NCBI RefSeq assembly: GCF_028372415.1
Contig: NC_092874.1
Location: 57,883,865-57,947,864 of the forward strand
Length of the DNA: 64,000 nt
Source: Notamacropus eugenii
Lineage: Eukaryota > Chordata > Mammalia > Diprotodontia > Macropodidae
Direction of reading: 5' to 3'
How positions within the stretch are numbered: position 1 is the stretch's first letter; every line of letters begins with the position of its first letter. Below, in pieces: positions 42,703-53,225 of this stretch. The notes beneath the pieces are model-generated. The model was not told where the DNA came from. It did not search any database and saw only the letters and a program-made list of their open reading frames with translations. The position numbers and the translations under genes are program-made.

Positions 42703-42950
42703 ATGATGTTCAGTTGTATCTAACCCTTCATGAACCTATTTAGGGTTTTCTTGGCAAAGATACTAGAGTAGTTTGCCATTTCTTTCTGCAGCTCATTTTA
42801 CAGATGAGGAAACTGAGGCAAAAAGGGTTAAGTGACTTGCCTAGGGTCACACAGCTAGTGAGTATCTGAGGCCAGATTTAAACTCAGGAAGAGGAGTCTT
42901 GAGTCTTGACTCAGGCCCAGTGCTCAATCCACCACACTACCTAGCTTTCC
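42703..42950 (-). repeat. tRNA-derived CORE-SINE (long type)
   Basis: Antisense: 'gatgttcagttgtatctaac', 'acctatttagggttttcttg', 'cagatgaggaaactgaggca', 'gggtcacacagctagtgagt', 'ctacctagctttcc'. A small tcttgagtcttgactc duplication lies in the head region. Confidence 0.92.
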
Positions 42951-43489
42951 TATCAATTTGTTACACTTAACTACTATTCTTTGTTAAAATAAAAATTCTA
43001 GAAGTGATAGAGTTATTGGGAAATGATGACAGTGCAAAAAGAAATCCACAATAAAACTTCAAAGATCTTTTTCAGCTCTAAATCTTATGAATTTTTAAAA
43101 TAAAATCAGAAGGAAATCCAAACTTTTAATCCATTTGGGAAACTATATTCTTTTAAACCCATTCATCTTCTAGACGTCTAAGACTAGCAAGTCAATTTTA
43201 AAATTTGAGATGGTGAGCAATCAGTCTGTCTGCTTGGCTGAAATACACCTGATTACTCTGTTCCAGTTCTCTGGCATAATTGACTGGAGTTCAAAGACGC
43301 CTGCCCAGAAGATCTGGCGTGAGCTTCGACAGAGAGAAAGTATGGGAAGCGTTTTGTAGCCGTCAAGTACCGGAAATGCCACTTAGGGTTAGAGGCGTGG
43401 CTATCACTTCTTAGACTGTCCTCGGGGCTTCCAGTCCAAAGTCCTTTACTTGAGGAGATGCTTTCTAACTTCCTAAATGTGTGGCAGCT
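42951..43489. other. No recognised feature
   Basis: About 0.5 kb. Somewhat more GC-rich around 43290-43440; no repeat or domain recognised. Confidence 0.35.
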
Positions 43490-43620
43490 GCCCCGTCTCT
43501 CTGGGCACTGGAAGTATTAAGTGACTCGCCTAGCCAAGGTCACACAGGTGGTCTATGTGAGAGGGACTTGAACCCTGGTCTTTCTGACTTGGAATCTAGC
43601 TCACTATCCATTATGGAGAA
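43490..43620 (-). repeat. MIR-like SINE fragment
   Basis: 'taagtgactcgcctagccaa', 'ggtcacacaggtggtctatg' and 'gacttgaaccctggtctttc' then 'ctcactatccattatgga'. Confidence 0.7.
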
Positions 43621-43990
43621 CCATGGAAGGAGAAGGAAAAAGAGGGATGGGAGAAGGGGAGAGGGAGGAAGAAGAGGGAGGAGAGAGCAAAATTAGTAGA
43701 TGAATAATGATATAAGGAAGGGAGAAAGGAAAAGGGAGAAAGGAAGGAAGAAAGGGAGAGAAGGAAGGAAAAAGGGAAGGAGGGAGAAAGGAAGGAAAGG
43801 AGGGAAGAAGGAAGGAAAGGAGGGAAGAAGGAAGGAAGGGAAGGAGGGAGGAAAGAAGGGAGGAAAGGAGGGAGGGAAAAAGGGAGGAAGGGAGGAAAGA
43901 AGGAAGGAAAGAAGGAAGGGAAAGAGGAAGGAAGGAAAGAAGGGAGGAAAGAAGGATTTGAGGGAGGAAGTGAGGAAGGAAGAAGAAAGT
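43621..43990. repeat. Long polypurine (GGAA/GGGA)n tract
   Basis: Nearly pure purine on the plus strand, with a broken stretch around 43690-43715. It is built of gaaggaaag and gggagg units. Antisense frames read as Ser/Pro/Leu/Phe low-complexity and sense frames as Lys/Glu/Gly; both are artefacts. Confidence 0.95.
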
Positions 43991-44039
43991 AGTAAACATG
44001 TTTCAAGTCATCTGCAAAAGGAAGTTCTAACTTTGAAAA

Positions 44040-44385
44040 ACTTAGAAACTCTAATGACCAAAATGACAACCAGAGTTCCAGAGGACTCTGGATGAAACAA
44101 GCTACCCACCTCCAGACAGAGAGATGATTGACTCAGAGGGTAGATTGAGGCATACTGAGGTCTCTGTCTCTCAGTCTCTGTGTCTCTCTGTTTCTATCTC
44201 TGTCTTCCTGTCATAGAACATATGGTCAATGTGGGAAATCTATTTTCTTTGACTATACATGTTTGTATTAGGTTTTATTTTTCTTACTTTCTCAATATGG
44301 TGAGGTGGGAAGCAAAGGGAAGGTGGGAGGTAGAGAAATCTGATGTAAAAATAGAACAAAATTGAATTTAAAAAAAAGCAAGTGC
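44040..44385 (+). mobile_element. L1 LINE 3' end (diverged subfamily)
   Basis: 'ccagaggactctggatgaaa', 'ctacccacctccagacagag', 'gattgactcagagggtagat', then a (tctctg)n insert, 'tttgactatacatgtttgta' and 'gatgtaaaaatagaacaaaa'. It is like the marsupial L1 UTR but from a different subfamily than 15420. Confidence 0.7.
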
Positions 44386-45334
44386 TAAGGTTTCTTGCCT
44401 GGCTCTAATCAAGCAGAAACTACAAAAGACCATTAGCACCTACAGGACAGGAGCAGCACCACGTGGCGCTAAGAGCTCCTTGAATTGCTAAAAGGGAGTC
44501 AGTCAAAACAGCAGGAAAGTTGATTGTACCCTGGACTGAGGCTGATGGGTATCAACTTAAAAGAGAAGATAATACTATTCCACTGAGCATTTGATCAAGG
44601 AGAGAGTTAAGAGAGCCCTCAATCCATATAGGGCTCCTAGCTCCTGGATGCCTCCTGGCATTTGATGGAATAGCTAGAGATATGGGCACAAGTAGGACAG
44701 CTTAGGCACTCAGATCCCCTGGAGTCCAAGAGCTCTCTGAAAGAAATGGGCATTAATCCTTTATTTCAATATGGATTCTGTGTTCTTTTAGTGTTTAATG
44801 AGTATATAAAGATCATCTGGAGGTTTGGGTGATCCTTTAAAAATTTTGGCAAAGGTGCTTCTAAAAAAGGCAGAGCCCAGAGGCTATGGTCTGACAAAGA
44901 TGAGATGCTTCTTTAAGTGAGGGATGGTACTCTTAAACATGATCTCTTATTAAAGAGGGGAGGAGGGAATGGGGGAGGGTGCAGGGGGCTACATTTTAAT
45001 ACTGTTCTGAAATTGTAATAAAAAGAAATGGGGAAAATATTTGACACACGAATACTCATTTTACCTGCCATTTTTCAGGAACTCAACTAATGGGCAAAGA
45101 TAGATCAACCTATGTTGATGAAAATGACTCCTATTTATATACAGACTTAAAATGTATTCAATAGAAAATAAATACCTGTCTAGAGAACAGAAAATGATGT
45201 GAAGGTAGCACTTTATCTGATTAATATAATGCTGACAACCCAAGAAGATTTTTTTTTGGGTAAAAGGGACAAACTTTATCCATTAGGACTGCTCTCATTG
45301 ATGAAATGGACAGAAAATGATTCTTTCTTCATTT
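44386..45334. other. No recognised feature
   Basis: About 0.95 kb. G-rich run at 44951-44990 followed by 'gaaattgtaataaaaagaaa'. I cannot assign it to a family. Confidence 0.35.
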
Positions 45335-45770
45335 TTTAGTTAGTCAAAAAAATGCTTTTAAAGCACTTACTATGTGCCAGGCACTGAGCAGAGTAGAGGG
45401 ACGGTTCCTGCTCTAGTCCTATTCTAATTGAGACAACATTCATGAGCTAGTTTTATACAAGATAGTTAGGAGGACGAATAGATAAAAGAAAAGAGAAAGA
45501 GAAAGAAAGAGAGAAAAAGAAAGAAAGAAAGAAAAAGAAAGGAAGGAAGAAAGGAAGGAAGGAGGAAAGAGAGATTTACCCATTTGTTTAACTATAGAAA
45601 AGATGTAAAAGAATCTCAGGGAGACTGGGAATAGTCTCCTGCCAAAGAGGGGGGATGTAGCTGAGCCTTGAAGGACACTGGGCAAACTAAGGCAGGAGTG
45701 AGGGTGAGGGAGGTGAGGGAGAGAATTCCAGGCATGGGGGCAGAAATAGTATCATGTGTAAGTAATAGTG
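45335..45770 (-). repeat. L2 3' UTR, antisense, with purine insert
   Basis: 'gcacttactatgtgccaggc' at the left, then the upstream L2 part 'ggggatgtagctgagccttg', 'gagaattccaggcatggggg' at the right. A (gaaa/ggaa)n tract at 45485-45573 has expanded inside it. Confidence 0.75.
45485..45573. repeat. (GAAA/GGAA)n microsatellite
   Basis: Purine-only tetranucleotides within the antisense L2. Confidence 0.92.
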
Positions 45771-45834
45771 AAAAGTCCAGGATAGTCAGACTGTGCAATC
45801 CACGCATGGCAGCAAAGTATAAGAAGACTAGAAA

Positions 45835-46450
45835 TTTCGGGAATCCCATCAATTGGGGAATGGCTGGATAAGTTGTGGCATATGATCACGATGGAGTACT
45901 ACCGTTCTCTAAAAAATGACAAACTCGATGATCTTAGAAAAACATGGATAGACTCACATGAAACAAACAAGAGAGAAATGAGAAGAATAAAGAGAATATT
46001 TTATACAGTAACAGCAATACTGTTTTAATAACAGCTTTGAGTAAAAAGCTAATTTTGACTGTTATAAATACCCAAATTAACTACATAGGACATATGGAGG
46101 AAGACGCTGTCTATATCCAAAGAAAGAAGTGATAAATAGAAGTATTTATAGAATGATCTTATACGCATACATATATGTATATATATACATATATATATAT
46201 ACAGAGAGAGAGAGAGAAATACACACACATACATATTTGTATCTAATCCCTTGCTATCTCTAGGGTGGGGGGAGGGAAGAAAAAAAGAAAATTTACATGA
46301 TAACTAGTATATATTTAAAAGGAATAACAAGTCAGACACTTACAGTTTCACGCACAATCATCTTTCTTTTGTTGATGTATAATATTATGGAAATGATTTA
46401 TTTATTCCACAAATTAAAAATAAAATAAAGAAAATATAAAAAGAAAATGA
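45835..46450 (+). mobile_element. L1 LINE 3' end
   Basis: Covers the end of ORF2 (tcaattggggaatggctgga, then gttgtggcatatgatcacga) and the 3' UTR (tatacagtaacagcaatact, gacatatggaggaagacgct), with an internal (ta/ca/ga)n array at 46155-46230 and an A-rich tail 'aaaataaagaaaatataaaa'. It differs from the copies at 15420 and 62090, so it is probably another subfamily. Confidence 0.85.
46155..46230. repeat. (TATA/GA/CA)n microsatellite
   Basis: Mixed tatatata, gagaga and acacac units inside an L1 3' UTR. Confidence 0.9.
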
Positions 46451-47349
46451 CTGGAAAGGTAAGAAAGGGCCAAGTTATACATGGCGTCATGTGCCCCAGT
46501 AAGGGTTAATAAATGAGAAAGGAACTCCTGCAGTTCAGATCTTGAATTCCTCATTTTTTTGTCTGTTTGTTTTTGTTTTTTTGCAAGAAAGAGGAAGACT
46601 TAGTAGCATCTCTTACTATGAAATGCCAGAAGCTTTATTGTAATTCTTCTGTGGCAAAAATAATGTTTTCATTTAAAAAAAAAAAGTAGTAGAAACAATC
46701 TGTATTTTTCTCTCACCGCTCCTTTGAGCCAGTCCTCTCACAGACTACCCATAACCAATTTTCAGCTACTCAATTATTATGTTTTAAAGAAAGAATTGGC
46801 TGCATCTAAATTCCAACTTGATTCTAAACTGCCTTCTCCCTTAGTTTGCTACCTTTTTGGAATTAGGAAATAAACTTTGGAGACAGGGAAGCAAACTCCA
46901 AATCTTACCTGTGAAACCCTTTGGAATTCTGGAAGGTGATTTGTACCTGCCAGGGAAGAAAGGAAGTGGCTTTAATGAATGATTATGCAATGGGGGTAGA
47001 GGAGGCCAAAGGTTATGATAGATGGAAGTGAAGTAGCACAGAAATGAAAACGTCAAGGAGAACAAGATTTCTGCCTCCTTGGGAGTCAGTCTGCTTTCAT
47101 TTTCTAAAGAAACATGGCGTATTAGTATCAGAATTGCAGTTACAATGATGGTTATTAATGAAAACTGTTTGGTTGGCCAATATAGTTTAGATGAATGGAT
47201 CCTGTTTCTCAGGGTGCTGTGTTATATACATGCCTAAAACTGTTATCTCCCAAGGGACTGAATTAAAAACGTAATTTGTCTATATCCTTTTTTCCATTTG
47301 CAGCCTATGGGAAAGATGAGAGTCCTGGAAGCTACATGGCTAAGAAGAA
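46451..47349. other. No recognised feature
   Basis: About 0.9 kb with no identified repeat or coding domain. An A run lies at 46674-46685. Confidence 0.35.
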
Positions 47350-47587
47350 GCAGCTAGGTGATTCAGTGGATAGATCATGGGGCCAGGGTTCAGGAAGACC
47401 TGAGTTCCAATCCAGCCTCAGAAACTTCCTAGTTATGTGACCCTGAGTAAGTCACTTAACCTTGTTTGCCTCGGTTTCCTCATCTGTAAAACAAGCTGGA
47501 GAAGGAGATGGCAAACTACTCCAATATCTTTGCCAAGAAAACCCCAAATGAGGGCCATGAAGAGTCAGACAGAGCCAAACAATAACA
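47350..47587 (+). repeat. tRNA-derived CORE-SINE (long type)
   Basis: Sense copy: gcagctaggtgattcagtgg head, B box gacctgagttccaatccagc, CORE 'tatgtgaccctgagtaagtc', 'acaagctggagaaggagatg', 'aaaccccaaatgagggccat', 'gagtcagacagagccaaaca'. Confidence 0.93.
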
Positions 47588-47754
47588 AATGTTGGTTATG
47601 TTCAGCGAGACACTATGAAACTATAATAGGCAGAAATTTTTGGATACAATATGAGAAGGGAAAACCCAGAAAATATGGAACAGAGGGACCTGTTGATTTG
47701 CCTCCTCTAAGAATGGAGTAAAAGGGACTTCCTCTGTAGTCCTTTCTGAAATTA

Positions 47755-47995
47755 GTAAGCTAATAATTATAACTGGCATTTCTTTATACTTCAAGGTACG
47801 AAGTGCTGTATGTATGTTCCATCACTTAAACTTCACAACGTTGTGAACTAAAGGTATTATCAGATGAAGAAACTGAGTTTCGAAGAGGGTAAGTAATTTA
47901 CCTATGGTTATACCATTCTGGTAAGTACCAGAGAGATTCCAAACCCAAGGCTCTCCTGTCTCCAATTTCAGCATTCTTTGCACTCTTGGGATCTT
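47755..47995 (-). repeat. MIR-type SINE
   Basis: Nearly full antisense copy: 'ataactggcatttctttata', 'cagatgaagaaactgagttt', 'gtaagtaatttacctatggt', 'caaacccaaggctctcctgt', 'ttcagcattctttgcact'. Confidence 0.82.
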
Positions 47996-48124
47996 TGTCA
48001 CTAATGTAAGGATCTGTAGCTGTAGGATTTGGGATTGAAATTCTTTTAAGAGTTTGTGAGTCTCCATTTCTTAGAATCTCTACTTTCCTCGAAGCCACTT
48101 TGCCACTTTCGCATGACACCCCCC

Positions 48125-48345
48125 CTTCCCCTGCTGTCCCAGATAATACTGGCTCCCATTACCTTGATTTTGTACATATTTTGCATAAACTTATATATGT
48201 ACATGTTGTCTTTCAAAGACAGAATATAAACTTCCTGAGAGCAGAGAGAGTATAATTTTTTTTAAAGTCTCTAACACCTAGCATGGTACCTGACAGGTAA
48301 ATAATAAGCATTAAATCAATGCTTACTGATTGATTTGAGTTGTTG
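48125..48345 (+). repeat. L2 3' end
   Basis: 'actggctcccattaccttga', 'acagaatataaacttcctga', 'ctctaacacctagcatggta' and 'caatgcttactgattgattt'. Confidence 0.82.
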
Positions 48346-48419
48346 GAAACCTATGTCTTGGTCACAGCTTCATCTATGAGTTGAAAGGGTTGGACTAGGT
48401 GACCTCTGAATCTCCTTCT

Positions 48420-48780
48420 AGACCTCAATCTTATGATAAAGCCTTAAGCAATATCACCGATAGGTTCTATGAGACATATTTAACTTCTATTCTGTAAAGA
48501 AGAAATCAGAGACTTTAAAAGGCACTTGATCTTGTTGGAGCAATAGTACAGAAATGACACACTGAAGGAAACTTAAATGGAATCCTAGAAGAGGTAATTG
48601 ACTCTGTCTCTGTTTGCCTGTCTGTCTTTCGGCTGCCTGATTCTTCCAGAATTCCTTGTAGCTCTAAATCCTATGATCAAGCCTTAAGTAACATCACTGA
48701 TGGACTCTATGATACCTATTAAACTTCTCCTAGGCTTTAAGGAGGAAATCAGAGGTTTTGGAAGCCACATTGATCCTGCC
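48420..48780. repeat. Old tandem duplication, 240-bp period
   Basis: Unit 1 from about 48420 and unit 2 from about 48660 are colinear: gccttaagcaatatcac at 48441 against gccttaagtaacatcac at 48681, ttctatgagacatattt against ctctatgatacctatta, then gaagaaatcagagactt against gaggaaatcagaggttt. The match fades by about 48535 / 48780. The start of unit 1 overlaps a CR1/MIR-like 'ggttggactaggtgacctct' tail. Confidence 0.75.
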
Positions 48781-48789
48781 ATCCCCTTT

Positions 48790-48900
48790 CCCTCACCATT
48801 TCTCTGTCTCTTGCTTCTGTCTCTTTCTCTGTCCTCCTTTGTCTTTCTCTCTATCTCTGTCTTTGTCTCTGTCTCTCTGCCTTTCTCTTCTCTGATTTAA
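48790..48900. repeat. (TCTGTC)n-type pyrimidine microsatellite
   Basis: Imperfect tctctgtctttgtctc units on the plus strand. Confidence 0.85.
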
Positions 48901-50879
48901 ATCTAGAAGATAATGTGGGCTCATATAGCAAATGGCTCAAGGATGAATCACATGGATAAGCACCCTTGTGAGCAATAAACCTTCATAGATTGTCTCCACT
49001 AAGTACACATCCTAGGGAAATCTAAAGGTCAATTGGCTGACACAATGCAAGAATTTGGTGAAAATGCCAATTTTTTTTAAAGAAAAGAATATACAGGTCA
49101 ACAATATATCTGAAAAAGCTAATGCTGGTCTAGAATGAAATCTTAACTCAATGGTTTCTAGCTCAACTTACTCTCATATTCTGGTTTGGGACAGTTAGCA
49201 ATGAACGAGCCGCCCAGTTACCACCTTCTGTGACATTGGAATATTGCCTATGCCTTTTTATTAAACAGTGTCCGGTGTCTGATAACATGAAATTCTTGGA
49301 AAAGTTGATTTCTGAAAACTACTTTCAGAGGCAAATGCTGAGCTATCCTATTGGATAGACCTGAAATAAGCATCTTCAAGATAATTAAGCTACGGATGCT
49401 TCTTAAATGAAATGGAATGATCTGAAAACTTGGCAACAACTAAATGCCTCAGAAAAAAATGCATAAATTGTCTAGCAGCTTTTTAAAAAAGCAGCCAGTG
49501 AAAGTCCGGAAACAAGAAGCAAAGATAACAACAGCTCTTTAGGCTTTAGGAGATGCATCTGAACTCTTAATACCAGGCTTTGACAGTAACGCAGACAAGC
49601 TACAGACAACGAAACCATTTAAAGTCATAAATGTGTCACCTAAGAGAGAGAAATATTTAAGAAACAGAGAAAACAAGCCCCAGTGCCTCCTCCCGAGCGG
49701 AATGACACCCAGTATTATAATTAAGAGCAGCAACATTTTTCACCAAATGAATTTTTTTCTCCTGATCAGCATGAGGGCTGCAATTACTCTAACGGCTTTG
49801 GGGTCTATCTTTTTACTCTAGTAAGACATATTTTGACAGTTTTAAAATATTTAACGCAAGTGATGGTTTTGGTCTTTAAAACTTCTGGCAAATATGAGTC
49901 AATTAATCTGTACAGAATGCCTGTAGGGTAGGTACCACTATCCCTTTTTCACAATGGAGAAAAAAGGCAAAGTAATGAAACACATTTAAGGCCACATGAG
50001 GAAGCTTGTAAGAAAAATCTGGGGAATTTTTGGTTTTCTGTTCGGTGCTTAGACCACATTTCCCTCTCTCATTATTCATTTTTTTCCTAGAGGATTGCAT
50101 CGAAAGCAAAGAAAAAGTCATTTAGAACACAGCCAGAAAACATTCAGAAACAGGGGAATTCTCCCTGTGAAATTAGCATGGAAGCTGTGTACCACCATTT
50201 TCTAGGCCCTTAAAGGGGCAGATAGATTGCAGTCCTGACATTTAGAAGTCAAATTCATGAACTAAAGTCTCCACCTTCTCTCCACCCCACTTCTCCCTAG
50301 CTTGATTAAAACACTCTAATCTCAGGTGCTTGAGAACAAACTTTCGAGACGTTATTACCACAGTGATAAAAATGGAAAAGATGACTTTTGCTTGTGGATG
50401 CTCATTTCAAGGGTACTAGGCTCCAGGTTGCTGCTAGTTTCTGCAGAAGAAACAAGGCATTACCAGCCTGCTGTGTGTATGGTGCTCCATTTTTAGAAAG
50501 GCAGACCTCCTGAGCACCTAACTAAAATGCTACAGTTCTAGAAGGTGCCCAGCCCCTTTGTTTTAAAGAGGAGGTTGTTAAAGTGCCACCTATATTCACT
50601 CAAAGCTCCGTGGGTCCAGGATACCTACTGATAAAGTGAAAAGCCTTAAAAGCTATTTCGAAGCCTTCACACATGAGCAAACATTTCACTTCACATTCTT
50701 GATGGAAATTAATTTAGGCATTGTCCTGTAAGAAAAACAAATAACACAGGTGCCTATTACATTCTGATTTGACTGTGCAGTACCCAGCAAAGATGGGAGG
50801 AGAATACGTGCCATTTCTGTTTCTACAGTTTTTTCACCAAAGCTGTCACTAGCCAAAATTGCATTTGAGGCAAACTCAT
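48901..50879. other. Repeat-poor stretch
   Basis: Almost 2 kb with no recognised transposable element, unusual for this window. The sequence is non-repetitive, AT-rich, and holds blocks such as 'cagtattataattaagagca' at 49712. No coding exon could be made out. Conserved non-coding sequence is possible but not shown. Confidence 0.35.
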
Positions 50880-51020
50880 AAGATTATAGATCCAGATCTG
50901 GGAAGGACTAACTGGCACAGTGTGCCTCATTTTATAAATGAGGAAACAGAGACTGAGGGAGGTTGATTGACTTGCCTGAGGTCACACAGGTACTATGTTA
51001 GTGAGAGAGGTAGCAGAGAA
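50880..51020 (-). repeat. MIR-type SINE
   Basis: 'gattatagatccagatctgg', 'ttataaatgaggaaacagag', 'ttgacttgcctgaggtcaca'. The head is missing. Confidence 0.75.
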
Positions 51021-51608
51021 CGGTCCACAGCACAGTGTAGTTGGTATGGGGGCAGGAGGCAGTTCATCCTTCCAAAAGAGTTCCCAGAAAGGCAGATGAA
51101 CTCTGACCTCCATGGGAAGGGAACAAGGAAGCCCATCTCTCTCCCATGAAGAAAGCATTCCTCTCCTGGCCCTTGATGTCAGTGCACTAGAATGAAGCCT
51201 GATTTCCTCTTGTTACTTATGGTTCTAGGGGTGAACTTATATAAAGTTTGATTCTGGAATTGTGAAAAAAAAACTTCATCTAATGACTAATTTTATCAGA
51301 GATCATCATCATTTGATCGTACCAAATCCAGTATTGGGGATCCTACCAAAAGCAGTATTGGAGAAGTCTGGGGTACGCTTCTCCTTCTTCAACATTGTTT
51401 AACTAGTGCTGTGTCAAACCACTATTAATGTTAGCTCTCAGTATCAGCTTTTGTGTCTTTCTAATTAAAATGGTATGTGTGGTAGTAAGTAGATTCCTCT
51501 TTAAAAAAAAAGCCTATAAGAACTGATATGATTACCTATATGAAATCCTTCTCAATGCTCCCTACTATTAACACCCCTCCCCCAATACTTTACATTCAGT
51601 TTGTATAT
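51021..51608. other. No recognised feature
   Basis: About 0.6 kb without a named repeat or recognisable coding region. Confidence 0.35.
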
Positions 51609-51619
51609 ATTTAAATGTG
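51609..51619. repeat. Left TSD of twin-primed LINE (atttaaatgtg)
   Basis: Eleven bases repeated exactly at 52725-52735, at the outer ends of the LINE. Confidence 0.85.
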
Positions 51620-51984
51620 GATCAACCTCATCGTCAATGTGTACATCCCTGGGAAGTACACTGCCAAGGTAAGTGAGCTTATTCACAGCATTCAAAGCAT
51701 CTGAATTTGTTGTAACCGATGGCTCCACATATGGATGGTGTGGTGGTGGCTGAGGAGCACCTGTGTTTTTTTGGTGTTAATTATTAGGCCAAAATGAGCA
51801 CAGGCAGCAGAGAATTGATCCATACTTTGTTGCATCTCAGTTTCAGAGGCTGCATTGAGTGCACAATCATCTGCAAACAGAAAATCATGCACCAACACTC
51901 CCTCCATTTTGGTCTTGGCTTGCAGCCTTTTTAAATTGAAGAACTTACCATCAGTACGGTAGTTGACCTTGATGCCGTGTATTA
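51620..51984 (-). mobile_element. RTE-like LINE copy B, inverted 5' segment (RT catalytic region)
   Basis: On the minus strand this segment encodes part of the reverse transcriptase: NYRTDGKFFNLKRLQAKTK, then the catalytic block FLFADDCALNAASETEMQQS, FGLIINTKKTQVL, and, after a frame change, NKLTYLGSVLPRDVHIDDEV next to the left TSD. It lies head to head with the sense 3' segment that starts near 51985. This is the structure expected when the second cDNA is primed from the other target strand (twin priming). The frame is damaged, so the copy is dead. Confidence 0.88.
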
Positions 51985-52724
51985 CCAGAGCTAGTTCAGT
52001 GTTTGGGAGGCTCTGAAGAAAGGTTTGGGAGAGAAGAGGTATTAGAATGACTACCAAATTGAAGGTCTACAGAGCCGTTGTGTTGACCTCATTGTTGTAT
52101 GCCTGTGAAACATGGACAGTCTACCAGCGCCATGCCAGGAAACTAAATCGTTTCCATTTGAACTGTCTTAGGAAGATTCCGAGGATCACCTGCCAGGATA
52201 AGGTACCAGACACTGAAGTCCTCCCTTGAGCTGAACTGCCAAGTATTCAAACTATGCTTCAGAGAGCACAACTCTGATGGACTGGCCACGTTGTTCAAAT
52301 GCCAAATGTATGCTTGCCCAAAAGACTGTTTTATGGAGAACTTGCATGGGGCAGGTGATCACATGGTGGCCAGAAGAAATGATACAAGGACATTCTCAAG
52401 GTCTCTCTCAAGAACTCTGGATTTGACTGTGCAACATGGGAGACACTGGCACAGGACCAATCAGCATGGCATGCCCACATTGGAAAAGGTCCTGTGTTCT
52501 TTGAGCAAAGCAGAATTGAGACAGCACAAAATAAATGCAGGATGTACAAATTTGGGATATTCACCCCAAATATTCACATGGACTATCTGTGCCCAACCTG
52601 TGATAGAGCATTCTGTGCTTGTATTGGTCTGATCAGTCACAGTTGGACACACTGAAATTTCACTTTACAATGGTGATATCATTTTGATCCTCTTGGAAGA
52701 CAAAGGACAACAACCAACCAACCA
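51985..52724 (+). mobile_element. RTE-like LINE copy B, sense 3' segment
   Basis: The plus strand resumes the same polyprotein immediately downstream of IDDEV: ASSVFGRL, KVWERRGI, TTKLKVYRAVVLTSLLYACE, TWTVYQRHARKLNRFHLNCL, and WETLAQDQSAWHA. It ends in a C2H2 finger (CPTCDRAFCACIGLISH plus a second H) at 52590-52652, with the stop at 52653-52655. A 69-bp UTR follows, ending ggacaacaaccaaccaacca. Several stops and frameshifts break the frame. Copy A at 332-720 matches its last roughly 390 bp. Confidence 0.9.
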
Positions 52725-52735
52725 ATTTAAATGTG
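52725..52735. repeat. Right TSD of twin-primed LINE (atttaaatgtg)
   Basis: Exact copy of 51609-51619, directly after the aacc tail. Confidence 0.85.
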
Positions 52736-52760
52736 TACATAATTTCCTCCTAATAGAATA

Positions 52761-53112
52761 GAGGCAGTTGGGTGGTTGCTGTTGTTGTGTTTGTCCTTTG
52801 TTGCCAAAGAAGACCATGCCATAAGAGACATGATGACATGACTTGCACTTTGACTTTGCCTTGAGTGAGGGAGGGCTGTGCAGGAACTAGGCCTGAAATT
52901 AGGAACACCTGAGTTCAAGTTAGGCTTCAGACTTATACTAACTATGTGACTCTGGGCAAGCCACTAAACCTCTTTCAGCCTCAGTTTCCTCAACTATAAA
53001 ATGGGGATAATAGCACCTACCTTACAGGGTTGTTGTGAGAATCAAATAAGATAATATTTGTAAAGTACCTGGCACAAAGTAGGTGCTTAATAAATGCTTC
53101 TTCCTCAACCCT
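52761..53112 (+). repeat. MAR1-type SINE, carrying a nested SINE
   Basis: Head gaggcagttgggtgg at 52761, then interruption to about 52882. It continues with 'gaacacctgagttcaagtta', CORE 'tatgtgactctgggcaagcc', 'gcacctaccttacagggttg', 'agataatatttgtaaagtac', 'gtaggtgcttaataaatgct'. Some of the head, including the A-box 'cagtggatagag', is lost at the insertion site. Confidence 0.9.
52777..52882 (-). repeat. RTE-tailed SINE (copy 2, truncated)
   Basis: Antisense 3' end: 'tgctgttgttgtgtttgtcc', 'gttgccaaagaagaccatgc', 'gacatgacttgcactttgac' then 'ccttgagtgagggagggct'. Only the last roughly 105 bp of the family are present, sitting in the head of a MAR1. Confidence 0.75.
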
Positions 53113-53225
53113 TACCTTCCTTAGAATGTAAGTTCTTTCAGGGCAAGATCTTTTCACTTTTTTTGTATCTCCTGTTAACAAGCACAATGCCTGGCAAAGG
53201 ATTTAATAATTGCTTATAGGTGGAC
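53113..53225 (+). repeat. L2 3' end
   Basis: 'tccttagaatgtaagttctt', 'tcagggcaagatcttttcac', 'caatgcctggcaaaggattt'. Confidence 0.72.

Noticed and set aside
43604-44095. Open frames of 131-152 codons on both strands
   Set aside because: They are translations of the (GGAA)n polypurine tract (Lys/Glu/Gly on one strand, Ser/Pro/Leu/Phe on the other).
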